A program made the position numbers and the translations under genes. The notes under the pieces are model-generated. The model did not search any database. It was not told where the DNA came from and was given only the letters and a program-made list of their open reading frames with translations. From positions 21,060-54,463 of the forward strand of contig JAMYWO010000267.1 of NCBI GenBank assembly GCA_024220525.1: a stretch of DNA of 33,404 bases, given 5' to 3'. This DNA comes from Cochliopodium minus (taxonomy: Eukaryota > Discosea > Himatismenida > Cochliopodiidae). Of the stretch, positions 9,109 through 21,500 are shown one piece after another (the first letter of the stretch is position 1; each line of letters begins with the position of its first letter).

Positions 9109-10876
9109 ATGAAGCAAATAAGGGTTGGAATTATTGGAGGTAAAAAGAAAATAAAATATTTATCAAATAAAATATTTAATTTTGGTACAAAATAGCTGGT
9201 CTAAGTGCCAAAATCTTTCATGCTCCATTTATAACAACAAATGAAAATTATTCTTTGATTTGTTTCCTCAGGAATAAACACGAGAAAGGTATTAAATTGT
9301 ATATTTTTTTTTTACCCTTTTTATCAAACAAATGACAAAAGTGGAAGGATTTGAAGGATATGATGTATACACTGATGAAAAAACTTTTTTGAATCTCCAA
9401 TTAGACTTGATTATTATCACCACGCCCTCTAATAATCACTATGAGATGGGTTGCAAAGTATTAGAAAGTGGAAAGCATGTAAAAGAATGATATTGCGTTT
9501 TTCAATAATTAATTTTTTTTTAATTTTTCACCTATTATTAATAAATAATATTTTTTAAAAAATAAAATAAAATAGGTGATAATAGAAAAGGTAAATCTGG
9601 AATGTTTCTCTCTTAAAATTAAATCCTTCTTACATCAATCTTAGCCATTCACAGCAACAGTCGAAGAAGCAAAAAAACTGGAAAAATTATCCATCGAAAA
9701 AAACAAAATTTTGGCGGTAAAAATTTAAAACAAATTCAAAATCGTTCATAAAATCAAATTTTTAAAAATTTTTGCTTTTAAAAATCAAAATTTTAATTTT
9801 TGCTTTGAAAAAAAAAACACAAAAATATTTTTTGAAACTAAAAAATTTATTATAAGTAGGTTTTTCATAATAGAAGATGGGATGGTGATTATGAGACAGT
9901 GAGGGATATAATTTCAAAAGAAAAGTTGGGGAGAGTGGTGGAGTTTGAAAGCAGGTTTGAAAGATACAGATTTGAAAAAAAACCCCTTTCTTGGAAAGAA
10001 GAGAATCTTCCTGCTAATGGAATCCTTTATGACATTGGTCCTCACTTGTAATTTTTAAATAATTCATTAAAAAATAATTTTATTTTATTTTTACTTTTAA
10101 TTTTAATTTTTAAATTATTACATCAAAAATTTATTTTTACTTGTAATTTTCTAAATATTATATTTTTCATTTATTTTTTCAAAGAATTCAACAATGCCTT
10201 TTCCTTTTTGGAAAACCAACATCTGTATTTTCAGTAGTTTCTAACATGGTTTGTTAAATTTTATTTTTTTAAAAAAAAAAGCAAAATGATAATTTTATTA
10301 AAAGAGAAAAATAGAAGGAGGAGTGGATGATGTAACACTTTATTAATTTTTTTTTAAAAACCAAATATAAAATATTTTAATTTTTTTAAAGTTTTTTACA
10401 ATCATTTTGAAATATGAAGATGGGTTGATGGCAACTTTGAAATCAACTTTGTTAGCAAAAATAAAGGGACCTAGATTTCTAATACAAGGAACAAAAGGAT
10501 CTTTTGTTAAACATGTAAACCAAATCTATTTTAAATAAAAAAATAAATTTTAAAAATTTACAAAAAATATAAATTATTTTTTTTTTTAAAGGAACTTGAT
10601 CCACAAGAAAAACAGTTGTTGTCAGGGATGAAAGTGGGTGATGTGGGGTATGGTTTAGAACCAGAAAATGATGGTACTCTTTCTACTATTGACTTTGAGG
10701 GTAAAGTAGAAACGATAAAAGGAGATTATAATCATTTTTTCAACAATGTCGCACAAGCTATTCACAAAAATGATCCTAATCTCTTAGAAATAAGTACCAA
10801 ACATGCTATTCTAGTCATGGAAGTGATAGAAGCTTCAAAAAAGTCTTCAGAACTGAATGCATCAGTTTTCTTATGA
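9109..10876 (+). CDS. Gfo/Idh/MocA-family NAD(P)-dependent oxidoreductase
   Basis: Ten exons: 9109-9139, 9196-9288, 9342-9478, 9576-9590, 9645-9716, 9860-10047, 10185-10248, 10305-10331, 10392-10514, 10592-10876; 344 residues, normal for the family. The Rossmann start is MKQIRVGIIGG..GLSAKIFHAPF, followed by DLIIITTPSNNHYEM and GKHVIIEKPFTATVEEA, the EKP signature with the catalytic Lys near residue 92. Then come VFHNRRWDGDYETV and YDIGPHL at the C-terminal domain entry. Exon 4 is 15 bases and encodes exactly VIIEK; exon 8 is 27 bases. Members oxidise or reduce sugars, cyclitols or related polyols; the substrate here is unknown. The stop lies 29 bases from the stop of the convergent DENN gene. 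Confidence 0.9.
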
Positions 10877-10905
10877 AAAAAAATATATTTCAATTAAATA
10901 AATAT

Positions 10906-12882
10906 TTAATTTTTTAATTCTACTAAACTTAATTTAAAATCATCATCGTTTATAATCAGAAATTTGGAATGGATATCTTTGTTTTTGAGAAGAATACTCA
11001 AAATCAGAATTTTACGCTCTTCCAAGTTTAATTGATTGAAACGTATTATTATTTTATCTAACTCTTCTTTTGTGGAAGTAAAAGGATCAACAGGTGAAAC
11101 AGGGATATGTAAAATGGTGGACTCTTTTTTTTTTAAAGTAAAAGAAAGATCAATAAAAAAATTTAATTCTTAATTGAAAGAAAAAGCTACGTTTAACATC
11201 ATTTTGAAATTTGACTCCCATTGCTTTTTCGAGGGCTATTAATCTTTCTCTTGCATTTTTTAGTTTTTGTTTTGATTTTTCTATTTCAATCTTTAATTAA
11301 AATAATAAATAATTAAAAAATAATAAATTTTAAAAAATCAAAAAAATTTGTTCAAAAAATATGAAATAAATTACCTGAAATTGGTTGATTTTTAATTTTT
11401 CTTCGTTGATGAGAGTTAAAATGGTAGAATTAGAGTGGGTTTGAAGAAAAGATTTGTTGATATCGTTGTCTTTTCTCAAATCAATGAAATTGTTTGTGAA
11501 AAAAGCAAAGATTTGAGTGTTGAAAAAAGATTTGAAAAAAGTTTTTTCTTTGCTTTTAAACAGTGACAAAAGTGTTTCCAGATGTTGTTTGTTCTCAAAA
11601 TCAAATAGTTCTCCTACAAAAAAAAAAAATTGAATAAATCTAAATTTTAAAATTAAATAATATGAATAAAAATAATTTTAAATTAATTTATTTTTAAAAT
11701 AAATAAATAATTTTAACAAACAAAATTATTTTACCTTTAAATTTAGAAGAAGCTTTTTCTTTGATGTGATCAAAAAGATAACAATTAAATTGATCGAAAT
11801 AACCGATCAATTCAACACACAAAGCCAATTCCTTCAAAGAAGCACGGAAAGGATTGTAAACGAGTCCTCCCCCTCCTCCTTGTTGTTGGGAAACACTGCT
11901 TTCTTTTGAATAACTTATTGATTTACTTTTACGATGTTCTTTCATCATTTCATTTAAAATCTTTGGTTTACTGTTTGTTCTCAACAACTGGGGTGATTGT
12001 GGTGGTGTTACTAATAATAATTATTAAAAAATAAAATCATAAATGAAATAACAAAAATTATAAAAATAAACATTATTAAAATAATAATAATATTAATAAA
12101 AATAATAATAATATTAATAATATTAATGATAATAATAATAATATTAATAAAAATGATAATAATAATAATAATATTAATAAAAATGATAATAATATTAATA
12201 AAAATGATAATAATAATAATATTAATGATAATAATAATAATAATATTAATGATAATAATAATAATAAAAATTAGAAGAATTATTGAATAAATAGAACGAA
12301 AATATTTTTGAGAATTGAAAATACATTTAGAGGGGATGACAGAGGAAGAAGAAAGAGATTTTCTATTCTCTGTATTATTATTCTCTGTATTGCTATTCTC
12401 TGTATTGCTATTCTCTGTATTATTATTCTCTGTATTATTATCATTATTCTCACTTATGACAGAAGTGTTTGTATTACGGGGAGAAGAATTGGGGGAGGGG
12501 TTGGGAGAAGAGGAGGGACTTTTCGTAGAAAGAAGGGGAAGAGTAGTATTTTTATCATTATCTGTATTAATATTATTATTGTTATTATGAGTGTTATTAT
12601 TATTATCATTATTATTATTATCATTATTATTATTATTGTTATTATTATTATTTATTGATAAAAATTGATTTAAATTCATTTTTACTTTATCCAATTCTTT
12701 ATCTAATTTTCTACTTTCCTTTTCTATCTCCTTTTCTTTATTATCATTTTTATCATTGTTTTTATTATTATTATTTTCATTATTATTATCTGTATTATTA
12801 TTATTATCTGTTTTATTATTATTATTATCTGTTTTATTATTATTATTATTATTATTATTATCTGTATTATTATTATTATCTG

Positions 12883-12924
<42 letters not shown>

Positions 12925-15900
12925 CATTATTTTTATTATTATCTTTATGATTATCAAAGTGATTATTATCAAAGGAGGAGGAGTTTTGAGAGGGTCTGTC
13001 AAGAGAAGGGGTGGTAGAGGAGATTTTAATGGTGGGGATTATAAGATGTTTTTCGGGGGTAACAGATTCCTTTATTTTTAAACCAGAAGGTTTTTTAGGG
13101 AGGGGAGGAGGGCTTGTCACATCTTTTATTGGCTCTGTAGTAGTATTATAAATAGTAGTACCTTTATTATCTTTATTATCTTTCTCTTTATTAGTATCTT
13201 TATTATCTTTATCATCTTTATTAGTATCTTTATTAGTATCTTTATCATCTTTATCATTACCCTTATTATCCTTATCTTTAGTATCTTTATCATCTTTACT
13301 ATCATTTAAAGAAGAGGAATGGTTAGGGGAGGTGTCTTTGGGAGGGGTGGAGAGATTATGAGAGGAACCCTGAGATTTTAAAATGCTGGAAAATCGACTT
13401 CTGTTGTGTCCTGTTTTACTTTTGATGGGGGTAGTAGAAGTGGGGATGGGAGTGGGTACAGGAATGTATGGTTTTATTGGAGTAGTGGATTGTTTAGAAG
13501 AGTTATTATGATTTCCACTCAATGTATTTGAATGTGTATGTACATTTAAATTAAATGATGAACTATTTTCCAATAATTTTTTTTTAAAATAATAATAAAT
13601 AATTAAAATATTTAAATATTTAAAAGTTTTAATAAATTATAAAGTAATTATTTTTTAAATTATTTTTTTAAAAAAAGAAACCTATGAGTTTCTTGCTCGA
13701 ATTTTCCAGATTTGATATCAGACAAAGACAAAGTTAAAGCTGTTTTAAATTGTTTGAAATGGTTCGATGTTTCTGGGAATTGATGTGAAGACTTTGAGAA
13801 GAATGACATTGATCCTTTTAAATATAAAATAAATAAAATAAAATAAATAAAATAAATAAAATAAATAAAATTAAATATGAAAGAAATAAATATGAAATAC
13901 CAATTTTGTTTTCATCAATGTTAAAGACTACGATGTTGGAATCTAAAGAAGATTTATTGGGGAGATAGAGACTGAGATCAGGGAGGCCAACGATAAAGGG
14001 GACGGGAGCTTGTAGAATTTCTTTCATTGAAAGGGGGAGGATGGGAATCATTGGATTTTGCCACACAAATGGTTTCAACATTGGTATCACTCCCATCACC
14101 AAACTCGTCAATGTTCCCACATCTTTGTGTATAAATATAATCTAGTTTTCATTTTGAATAAAAAATTTTTTTTAAAAAAATGAAAACAAAATTAATTAAA
14201 AAAAAAATAAAATTAATTAAATAATTTAATGAATTTAAAAAATGGAAATGAAAATTAAAAATTTAAAATAAAAAATGAAATTAAAATAAAAATTAAAATT
14301 AAAAATGAAAATTAAAAAATAAAAAATAAAAAATTCACAAAAAAACATAGTATTAATTTAAAAATAGATTATTTAATAAATAAATGATAAAAAATATTAT
14401 TTTTTAAAATTAAGTACTGAAAATTTTCATATATTTTTTTTTAAAAAATAATTCTAGAAAAAAAGAAATAATGAATACTTGTTTTTCAAGTAAGAGAGAA
14501 GAATGCAAGTAGAGAATGGACTCAGGAGAAAGAAGTTTGAAAATGGCAGAGGAGCACCATTCCGTCAACAAGGAAGTTTCAGAAGAGGAGGGACAAACGA
14601 AACTTATAGATTGTAAATCTCCTTTCAATTCGAAATGTAATGATTCTCCTTTTTTTGGTATTGGTATGTCCTTAAATGTTTTCAACATTTTTTTCACCTC
14701 CAGTACTATTAAGAAAAAAAAAGAATAAAAAAATGTAAATAAAATTAAAATAAAATGAAAAGAATTGAGATTTAAAAAAAAATGTAAATTTAAATCAATG
14801 AATAAATAGAAAGATTAAATTAAAAAATTAAAAAGATTAAATAAATTAAAAATAAAATTTAGAAAGATTAAAAAATTGAAAATTAAATTAAATAGATTAA
14901 AAAATTAAAAATTAAATATAACCATCAAAAATTTTTTAAAAAAAAAACTAAACAGAAAATTTTAAAAAAAAACCTTGTTTTTCTTTTTCTTTGATAAAAG
15001 TTTCTTGAATGGAAATTTCGGTTTGTTGGTTGGTGTCATCATAAAACTGATACTCAGGAGAAGTCATTCGAAAAAACCTGTCCTTAGCCAAAATAGCGTA
15101 AATAAAGTCAAAATGCAACTTGAAAAAAGGAAACTTTGTTATGATGCAATACGCTCTTGGTGCTGACAAATATCTTTCGTTTCCCACTTTGATTCTTTTC
15201 CATTGTGAATCTTCCCCTTCTCCTATTCTTCCTTTTTCTTCTAAAAACGATGGTTTTTCCTATTTTTTCAAAGTTTGATTTTTTATTTTTCAGTATTTTG
15301 AATTTATTAAATTATAAATTAATTATTAAGGGTTCTTATTTAATATATATAAAATTTATATAAAATTTAATAGATGTAAATCCGAATGTACTATCATATT
15401 TTTATTTTTTTTGGAAATATATTTCTTATTGTTCGTTTATAGAAAAAAAATTTTTACTGCAATGATTTCTTCATTTATGACACATACACCATAAAAAACT
15501 TCTTCTGATCCAGAAAAGATGAATGTGAAGGAATTTTTTGGTACGTATAATTTATTTAATGGTCTATATCTTACTTCATTGATATTGCTCAATGAATTTG
15601 TTCTCTTTTTTGGGTAATATTTTTGAATGAATAATAAATCAATACAGTTATTATTTCTTACCTTTAATTTTTTGGTTGTGACATCGCCTGGGAAACAAAA
15701 AGTACAAACACTCTTTTCTATGATTTCAGGAGCCCTATTAATTTCAAATAAAATTAAAATTTGTATTCAAATTTATTCGAATTATTAAAATTAATTTCAT
15801 ATAAAGGTTAAAGAGAAAAATTTTTTTTTTTATACTTGTCGTATGAATAAAGTATTTTGGGTTGGAGAAGATCCATGTTTTGATCTTCATTTATAGAATC

Positions 15901-16095
15901 AGAATCTAAACCAATCACAAAAAAATATTCGAAAAAAGAAGATTTCTCTCTATTTGCTTGCTTTGATGCACCCAAAATAGATTGATCAAAATCTATTTTT
16001 GATGGATCTTCACTAAAATAATTTTAAATGATTGAATATAAGTAATTGGATACTAAAAAAGATTACACAATGAAACTATTTGCATAATCATCCAT
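10906..16095 (-). CDS. DENN-domain protein (probable Rab exchange factor)
   Basis: Twelve exons: 16067-16095, 15836-16012, 15458-15734, 14974-15259, 14479-14705, 13901-14141, 13682-13814, 12325-13562, 11735-12010, 11375-11613, 11191-11290, 10906-11123; 1146 residues with all phases consistent. uDENN: FFEYFFVIGLD, VCTFCFPGD, FTFIFSGSEEVFYGVCV, YLSAPRAYCIITKFPFF. Central DENN: SPESILYLHSSLLLEKQ spliced to IIFIHKDVGTLT, MLKPFVWQNPMIPILP, LQAPVPFIVGLPDL. dDENN: TFFKSFFNTQIFAFF. A coiled-coil segment (KSKQKLKNARERLIALEKA) and a short C-terminal domain follow. DENN proteins exchange nucleotide on Rab GTPases in membrane traffic. Between central DENN and dDENN lies an insert of about 410 residues (Ser/Thr/Pro, Lys/Asp and poly-Asn repeats) in the 1238-base exon 8. 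Exon 1 encodes only about ten residues. Confidence 0.9.
12030..12285. repeat. AAT/ATTAATG microsatellite in a DENN intron
   Basis: The intron 12011-12324 is filled with AATAATATTAAT and AATGATAATAAT units. They appear as (ATT)n with ATC and AAT interruptions on the coding strand. They closely resemble the Asn-coding runs in the exon just upstream, so repeat growth may have moved sequence across the exon-intron border. Confidence 0.75.
12555..12960 (-). repeat. Poly-Asn / KTDNNNN coding repeats of the DENN insert
   Basis: Exon 8 of the DENN gene carries several (AAY)n tracts that read as poly-Asn interrupted by TDN and KTDN units. Shorter TENN repeats lie at 12360-12440 and KDTNKDDKD repeats at 13160-13310. 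The frame is open throughout. Confidence 0.85.
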
Positions 16096-16482
16096 TTTTT
16101 TTATTTTATTATTATTATAAAACTCTGAATTACGATCATTGCCCAAATAGCTTTGTTAAGTTGTTTTTTGTTATTAGTTTTTCTAATTCATTTAAACATG
16201 TTTATTGAAATTTTTTGGAATTAGAGAAACAAAGGAAAGAATAACTATAAGAGGAAAAAAGTCTTTAAAAAACTTTACCTTTTAAATAAAAATTTAAAAC
16301 TGATCAGCTATTTGGAAACTCATTAAAGGTCTATTAACTGCAACTCAAAATTTTTCGTAGGTGTTCATTCAACTAGTAACAAAAGGAAAAGCAAACATAA
16401 CTAAAATGGCAGTAGAAGGGTAATGGGTAATCTACAAATACAAATAATTGAGTTGTTAATTGATAAGAAATATTAAATTTAA
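16096..16482. other. Spacer: DENN promoter side and PDI 3' side
   Basis: 387 bases lie between the DENN start codon and the stop of the first PDI gene. The DENN promoter should be in the part next to 16095. The base mix is a little less extreme than the introns, but I see no open frame, RNA gene or repeat. Confidence 0.5.
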
Positions 16483-17624
16483 TTAAAGTTCATCTTTTGA
16501 TTCAAAATAAGAAGGCAAAGGTTTAGGATCAATAATTGCATAATCTCTGTCAACAAAATTACTAAAAGACTCTATATCTCTTTCTCCATTAAAAGTATAT
16601 ACTTGGTAATCTTTGATAAGTAAAAGAGTTGGAAAACCAGTTATTTCAAATAAATCTTTCAAATTATTGTGAGCTTCACAATCAACCTGAGCAACTACAA
16701 CATTTTCTTCTGTGTTCAATTCCGCAAAGTCTAAAAAATTTAATTTTTTTAAATATTATTTGAATAATTCCAATTAAAAAACAAAAATTTTAAGATTCAT
16801 TTAAATTCTTACTTTGCCAAACCTCAGACATCTAATATTGGAAAATTAAAATGTTAAAAAAAACAAAATTTCAAATGAAAAACAAAGTTACTCTTTTGCA
16901 CCAACCACACCACTATTAGAATGTTAAAAAAAATTTTAAAAATGTAAAATATAAAGAAATTACTGGAGTAAAAAACTTTATAAAATAAGTTTTCCCATTG
17001 GAAAGAACATGTGAGTTTTCATCATTTATTTCAAACACTTTTCCAAGAGGTATATCAACCTGTTTTTTTTCAATAACTTTCTTTTCAACAGGTGCAGGAT
17101 AATCAAACTTTTTTGTGCTACCAAAAGTATGATATTCTTCACAGAATCTTACAAAATCTGTTATTTCGCGTGCTCTGTCAAAATTATACACTTTTTCTTC
17201 TTTTATGAACAAGATGGTCGGATATCCTGTAACTTGAAATCTATTACATGTTTCTTGATTTTTTGTACAGTCCACTCTTCCAATTTTATAGGGTTTATTT
17301 TCTTTTATTGCCAATTTTCCAAGTTCATTCCATAAAGGCTCCAATTTTATACACCTAATAAAAAAAATTGAAAATTTCATTTGAATTATATCAAATAAAA
17401 TTCCAATTTACCATCCACATCTAAATTAATATTGCAAGAATATGATCAAATTGTTTTTATATGGAATTATTTTTAAATTTGTACTTTGGTGAAGTAAAGG
17501 CGATAAACCATTGATCATAAAGAACTAATTCATCGAAATTGGAATCATTTAATTCAGTTATATCACTTGCATTTATAAGAGAAAAGAATAAAAAAATTGA
17601 AAACAAAAAGTGAAGATTTTTCAT
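16483..17624 (-). CDS. ER protein disulfide isomerase, two thioredoxin domains, KDEL end
   Basis: Six exons: 17485-17624, 17412-17420, 16964-17354, 16892-16912, 16813-16831, 16483-16730; 275 residues. A signal peptide (MKNLHFLFSIFLFFSLINAS) leads into thioredoxin domain 1. Its active site reads KCGWC, with the Trp that normally starts the motif replaced by Lys; domain 2 has WCGWCKR. Both domains keep the cis-Pro stretch (VTGYPTILFI, ITGFPTLLLI). The last four residues are KDEL, the ER retention signal. The protein should form or shuffle disulfides in the ER lumen. CGWC replaces the usual PDI CGHC, which probably shifts its redox potential. Exon 2 is only 9 bases and supplies Cys-Gly and part of Trp of site 1; exon 4 is 21 bases and encodes exactly WCGWCKR. 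The start is 53 bases after the stop of the neighbouring paralogue. Confidence 0.9.
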
Positions 17625-17677
17625 TTAATTTTTTTAAATATTTTCTTTTGTGATAAGGAAAATTTTCCTTGACTGAT

Positions 17678-18286
17678 TTAAATTTCATCTTTTGATTTTA
17701 AGTGAAGAGAAAGTGCTCTAGATTCAAAATTAGAATGATCTCTTGCGACATAATTGCTAAAAGACTCAACATTTCTATCACCATTGTATTTATAAACTTG
17801 ATTATCTTTAACAAGTAAAATGGTTGGGAAAATCCTAATATCAAACTGTTTTTTCAAATTGTTATGAGCCTGACAATCGACCTGAGCAACCACTACGTTT
17901 TCATCTTTATTTGAAGAAGCAAATTCTAAAAATAAAATTTTTTTTATTTTAATTTACAGGTTAAAATATTAAAACATACTTTCCCATTCTCCTGACATCT
18001 TGAATTTAGATTAAAAATTAAATTTTTAATTAAAAAAAAAAATAGAAATTACTCTCTTGCACCATCCACACCACTATTTAATAGAAATAAACATTAAATT
18101 AAAAAAAGAGTGAAAAAAGTTATTAACAGGTGCAAAAAATTTGATAAAATAAGTTTTTCCATCAGAAAGAGCATTCAAATTTTCTTCATTAATTTCAAAA
18201 ACTTCATTTGGAGGTATTGATATTTGACTTGCTTTGACAATAGAAAATAGAATAATAATTATAAATAAAAATTTTGATGTTTTCAT
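17678..18286 (-). CDS. Small ER thioredoxin-like protein, paralogue of the PDI next to it
   Basis: Four exons: 18128-18286, 18053-18073, 17980-17998, 17678-17925; 148 residues. A signal peptide of about 20 residues (MKTSKFLFIIIILFSIVKAS) precedes one thioredoxin domain: KTYFIKFFAP joined to WCGWCKR, then MSGEWEKFA, VVVAQVDCQAHNN, IRIFPTILLV. The end is KDEI, a conservative variant of KDEL. Exon sizes 21, 19 and 248 are identical to those of domain 2 of the neighbour, and the proteins match closely, so one arose from the other by tandem duplication. Likely role: a thiol oxidoreductase in the ER. KDEI may retain it less tightly; that is inference. Confidence 0.9.
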
Positions 18287-18526
18287 TTTTTTTTTATTTT
18301 TTATTAAATTTTTTATTAGATTTTTTTCAAAAGAAATTATACATGTCTTTAATATAAAAATTTGGAAAAAGGGGCCAAAAAAGAGATTAACAAATGAAAA
18401 CTTAGGGTTTTTAAAAGATAAATTAAAAACTTTAAATTAATTAATAAGTAAGGAAGAGAAAAAAGGTATGAAATGGGAAAATTTAGTTTTTTTTTTTAAA
18501 TTGAATTCAAATTTTGAGGATATCTT

Positions 18527-21500
18527 TTAGTTGATTTTGTTGTTGGTGTTGAAAGTTCCGCTGTTGATTCTCTCATTAACAAACTCTGGAGTCAACTCTT
18601 CTCTTTTAGCAGCAAAAAGATCGCAATGGACTTGACCAATCATCTCTTGAGCACTTCCTTTATGAGTGGTTAATTTAGCTCTTTGAATTGTCTTAATCTA
18701 AATAAAGAAAAAAAGGTTTTTTTTAAAAAAATGAAGAAAGTTATAAAAGCAAGATACAAACAATAAATAATTTTTTTTTTTTTTTTTAAACAATAAATTA
18801 ATAAATAAATAATTTAAAAAAATAAATGAATAAAAGGTTTGTTTACCCCCTCTCCCATGTAAGTTACAAAGATAAACTTTACAGTTTTCATGGTTTGTAC
18901 TATTACGTCATTAACACGTAACAAGCCATAATAAGTAGAGTTTTTGTCATCTTCAATGGAATTTGCCAAACCCTAATTGTAAAAAAAAATTAAAAAAATA
19001 AAAATAAAAATAAAAAAAATAATCATACTTCGATACCACTGTTACCAGAACCAACTAATCTCAATTTGGCAGAAGAAGGGTTGTTGTTGACATAACCGAA
19101 CAAAACAAAGTCATAATCAGATTCATCACTTCTCACTTTCTTTAACTCTTCCTTGCAGTCATCTGAATCAAACGCCAACCCCAAATTTGCTAATTTAAAA
19201 AAAATAAATTTAAAAATTTTTAAAAAAAAATAAAAATTAGAAAAATTAAAATCTGTTTTTGAAATTTTAAAAATTTTACTTGTGTTGACAATATTGGTTC
19301 CTCCTTTTGGATTATTAATTCTTTATTTATTTTTTTTCAATGAAAAATGTTTTTAATAAACGAAAATAGAAAACTTGTAAAAAAAATGAATACAAAGAAG
19401 AACCTCCTCTACCAACAACAGACCTATTTTTATGATTAATAAAATAAAAAATGAAAAATAAAAATATTAAAAGTAAAAAAAAAATAATAAAAAAAATAAA
19501 AAATAAAATAAAAAAAATAAAAATAAAAAATAAAAATAAAAATAAAAAAAATGTAATAATTTAAAATAAATTTAGAGGAGATTTACTTTGTAGGAGGGTT
19601 GGAAGGTTTAGGTTGAGTGTTAATTTTTTGTACTACAGGCTCGTTTTGGGTTTCGACGATGTTAGATTTGGTTCCTGCGATTTGTGTTACTTTTTGCAAA
19701 ACTATTTCGTCGCTCAAATCATTAGGTTCAGATGCCGCAATTGAAACTATTTTTCAAAGAAATAAAAATAAAAAAAATAAAAAAATAATAAAATAAAATA
19801 AATAAAAATAATAAAAAAAATGAAAAAAATAAAAATAGAAATATAATAAATACCGTGAGCTTGTCCCAAGAAATCAAAGATTGTTCCCTTGAAAGTGACA
19901 GTTTTTGCTTTTCTTACAGTTGAAATGGAAGCTCCTACCCAATCTTTTATGGGAATAAATTTGGAAAAAAATAAAAAAAATTAATTTAATGTTTATGTAT
20001 GTATTAATTGATTTTAAAATAAAAAAATTTAAATATTTTGTTTAATATTTGAAAATTAATTATTTACCAATAGTTGCGTATCTTACTACCATTTGGCTGT
20101 CAAATTGAATTTCGACTCTAGTAAGTGCAAATCCGAGCATGTCTTTGATTTAAAAATAAACAATTTATTAAAGAAAAATAAAATAACAAATAAATAATAA
20201 AGAAAAATAAAATTAAGAAAAAAATAATAAATAAAAACCAAATAATTTTTAAGAATAAAATGATAAATAAATACTAAATAATTTTTATTTTCATTTTTAT
20301 TGAATCAAATTTAATTTTGGAAATTCAAAAATAATTGAAAAAATATAAGATTGAAGAAAATAAAGATACCTGGTTTTAAATGTTCTACTAATTCGTTGAC
20401 CCCTTGGGTACCTTCAGCTACCAACTCTATGTTGTTGGTTTGTCCCTAAAAAATAATAAAAAAATAAAATGAAAATAAATGAAAATAAATAAAAATGAAA
20501 ATAAACTTTAATATAATTATAAAAATAAATTTAAATAAAATTATAAAAATAAAATAATAATGAATAAACAAGTTTTAAAGAATCTTTGAAAAATAAAAAA
20601 AATAAAAATTAATTAAATAAATTTGGTTACTTGATAAGCGATCAAAACCCAAGCGTTAGTAGTGTTTCTCACAACTTGAATGGCTCTTTTGATGTTCTCT
20701 TGGTCCAAAAATTGCAACTGACCTGTTTCTATTTTCCCTTGTTGTTTGATGTCTGTGCTCTTGGTTTCTCTTTCGTTGTTTTCGTTTAAAACACGAACAC
20801 TGCTACCAGATGCATCAGATACCTTTGTATCAAAAAAAAAAAAAAAAATTGAAATTTCAAATTGAATTTATGGGATTTTATTCTTTTCTTTCATTTTTAG
20901 TATTCTTACTTTTTGTTGAATAATATCTTGTTGCAAATCATCCAATATTATTGCATCAATGGTTACGTGTGCTTGTCCAATGAAATCTTTCATTTTACCG
21001 CGATGGGTGACGGATAAACTTTTGACGAATATTTTTACTGCCTTTCCTATCCACACGATGAAAACAAATCTTTTTTATAATTGAGAAATGAAATCTAATT
21101 TATAATTTGTTTGATTTTAATTTGATTTTGTCATACCTTGTTACTGGGAGATTATCTATGGTATCAGTAACTTTTAAGAGACCATATTGTATTTGATCCT
21201 CTTTCAAATGTGTTTTCAATTCTTCCAATCCTCCACTTCCTTTTATGAAACAAAAAAAAAAAAAAGGTAAGGAATGGTGTTAATATTTGTGTTTTTGAAT
21301 TTTATTAATTTTTATTATTTTTTTTCACTTAAAAAATAAAAAATTTATGATAATATTCAATTTAATATTTTTCTGATTCTTCTTTACCTTCAGATTGGAA
21401 AGTAATTATTTTTTTATCTTGATATCCAAAGAGAGTCCTTCAAATTTAAGAAAATTAAATTTTATAAAGGAGAATGAAAATTTCAAAAATTTAATTACCA

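Noticed and set aside
12655-13017. Plus-strand Tyr/Leu-rich open frames opposite the DENN insert
   Set aside because: They are the antisense of poly-Asn codons; the DENN reading frame explains the region. The same holds for Leu- and Ile-rich frames at 3844-4600 and 31470-31690.
14410-14478. Reading through LEKQVFIIS as DENN coding sequence
   Set aside because: The read-through looks DENN-like at first, but GTATTC is a donor, and splicing to 14141 gives LEKQ-IIFIHKDVGTLT in phase, a better match to the family.
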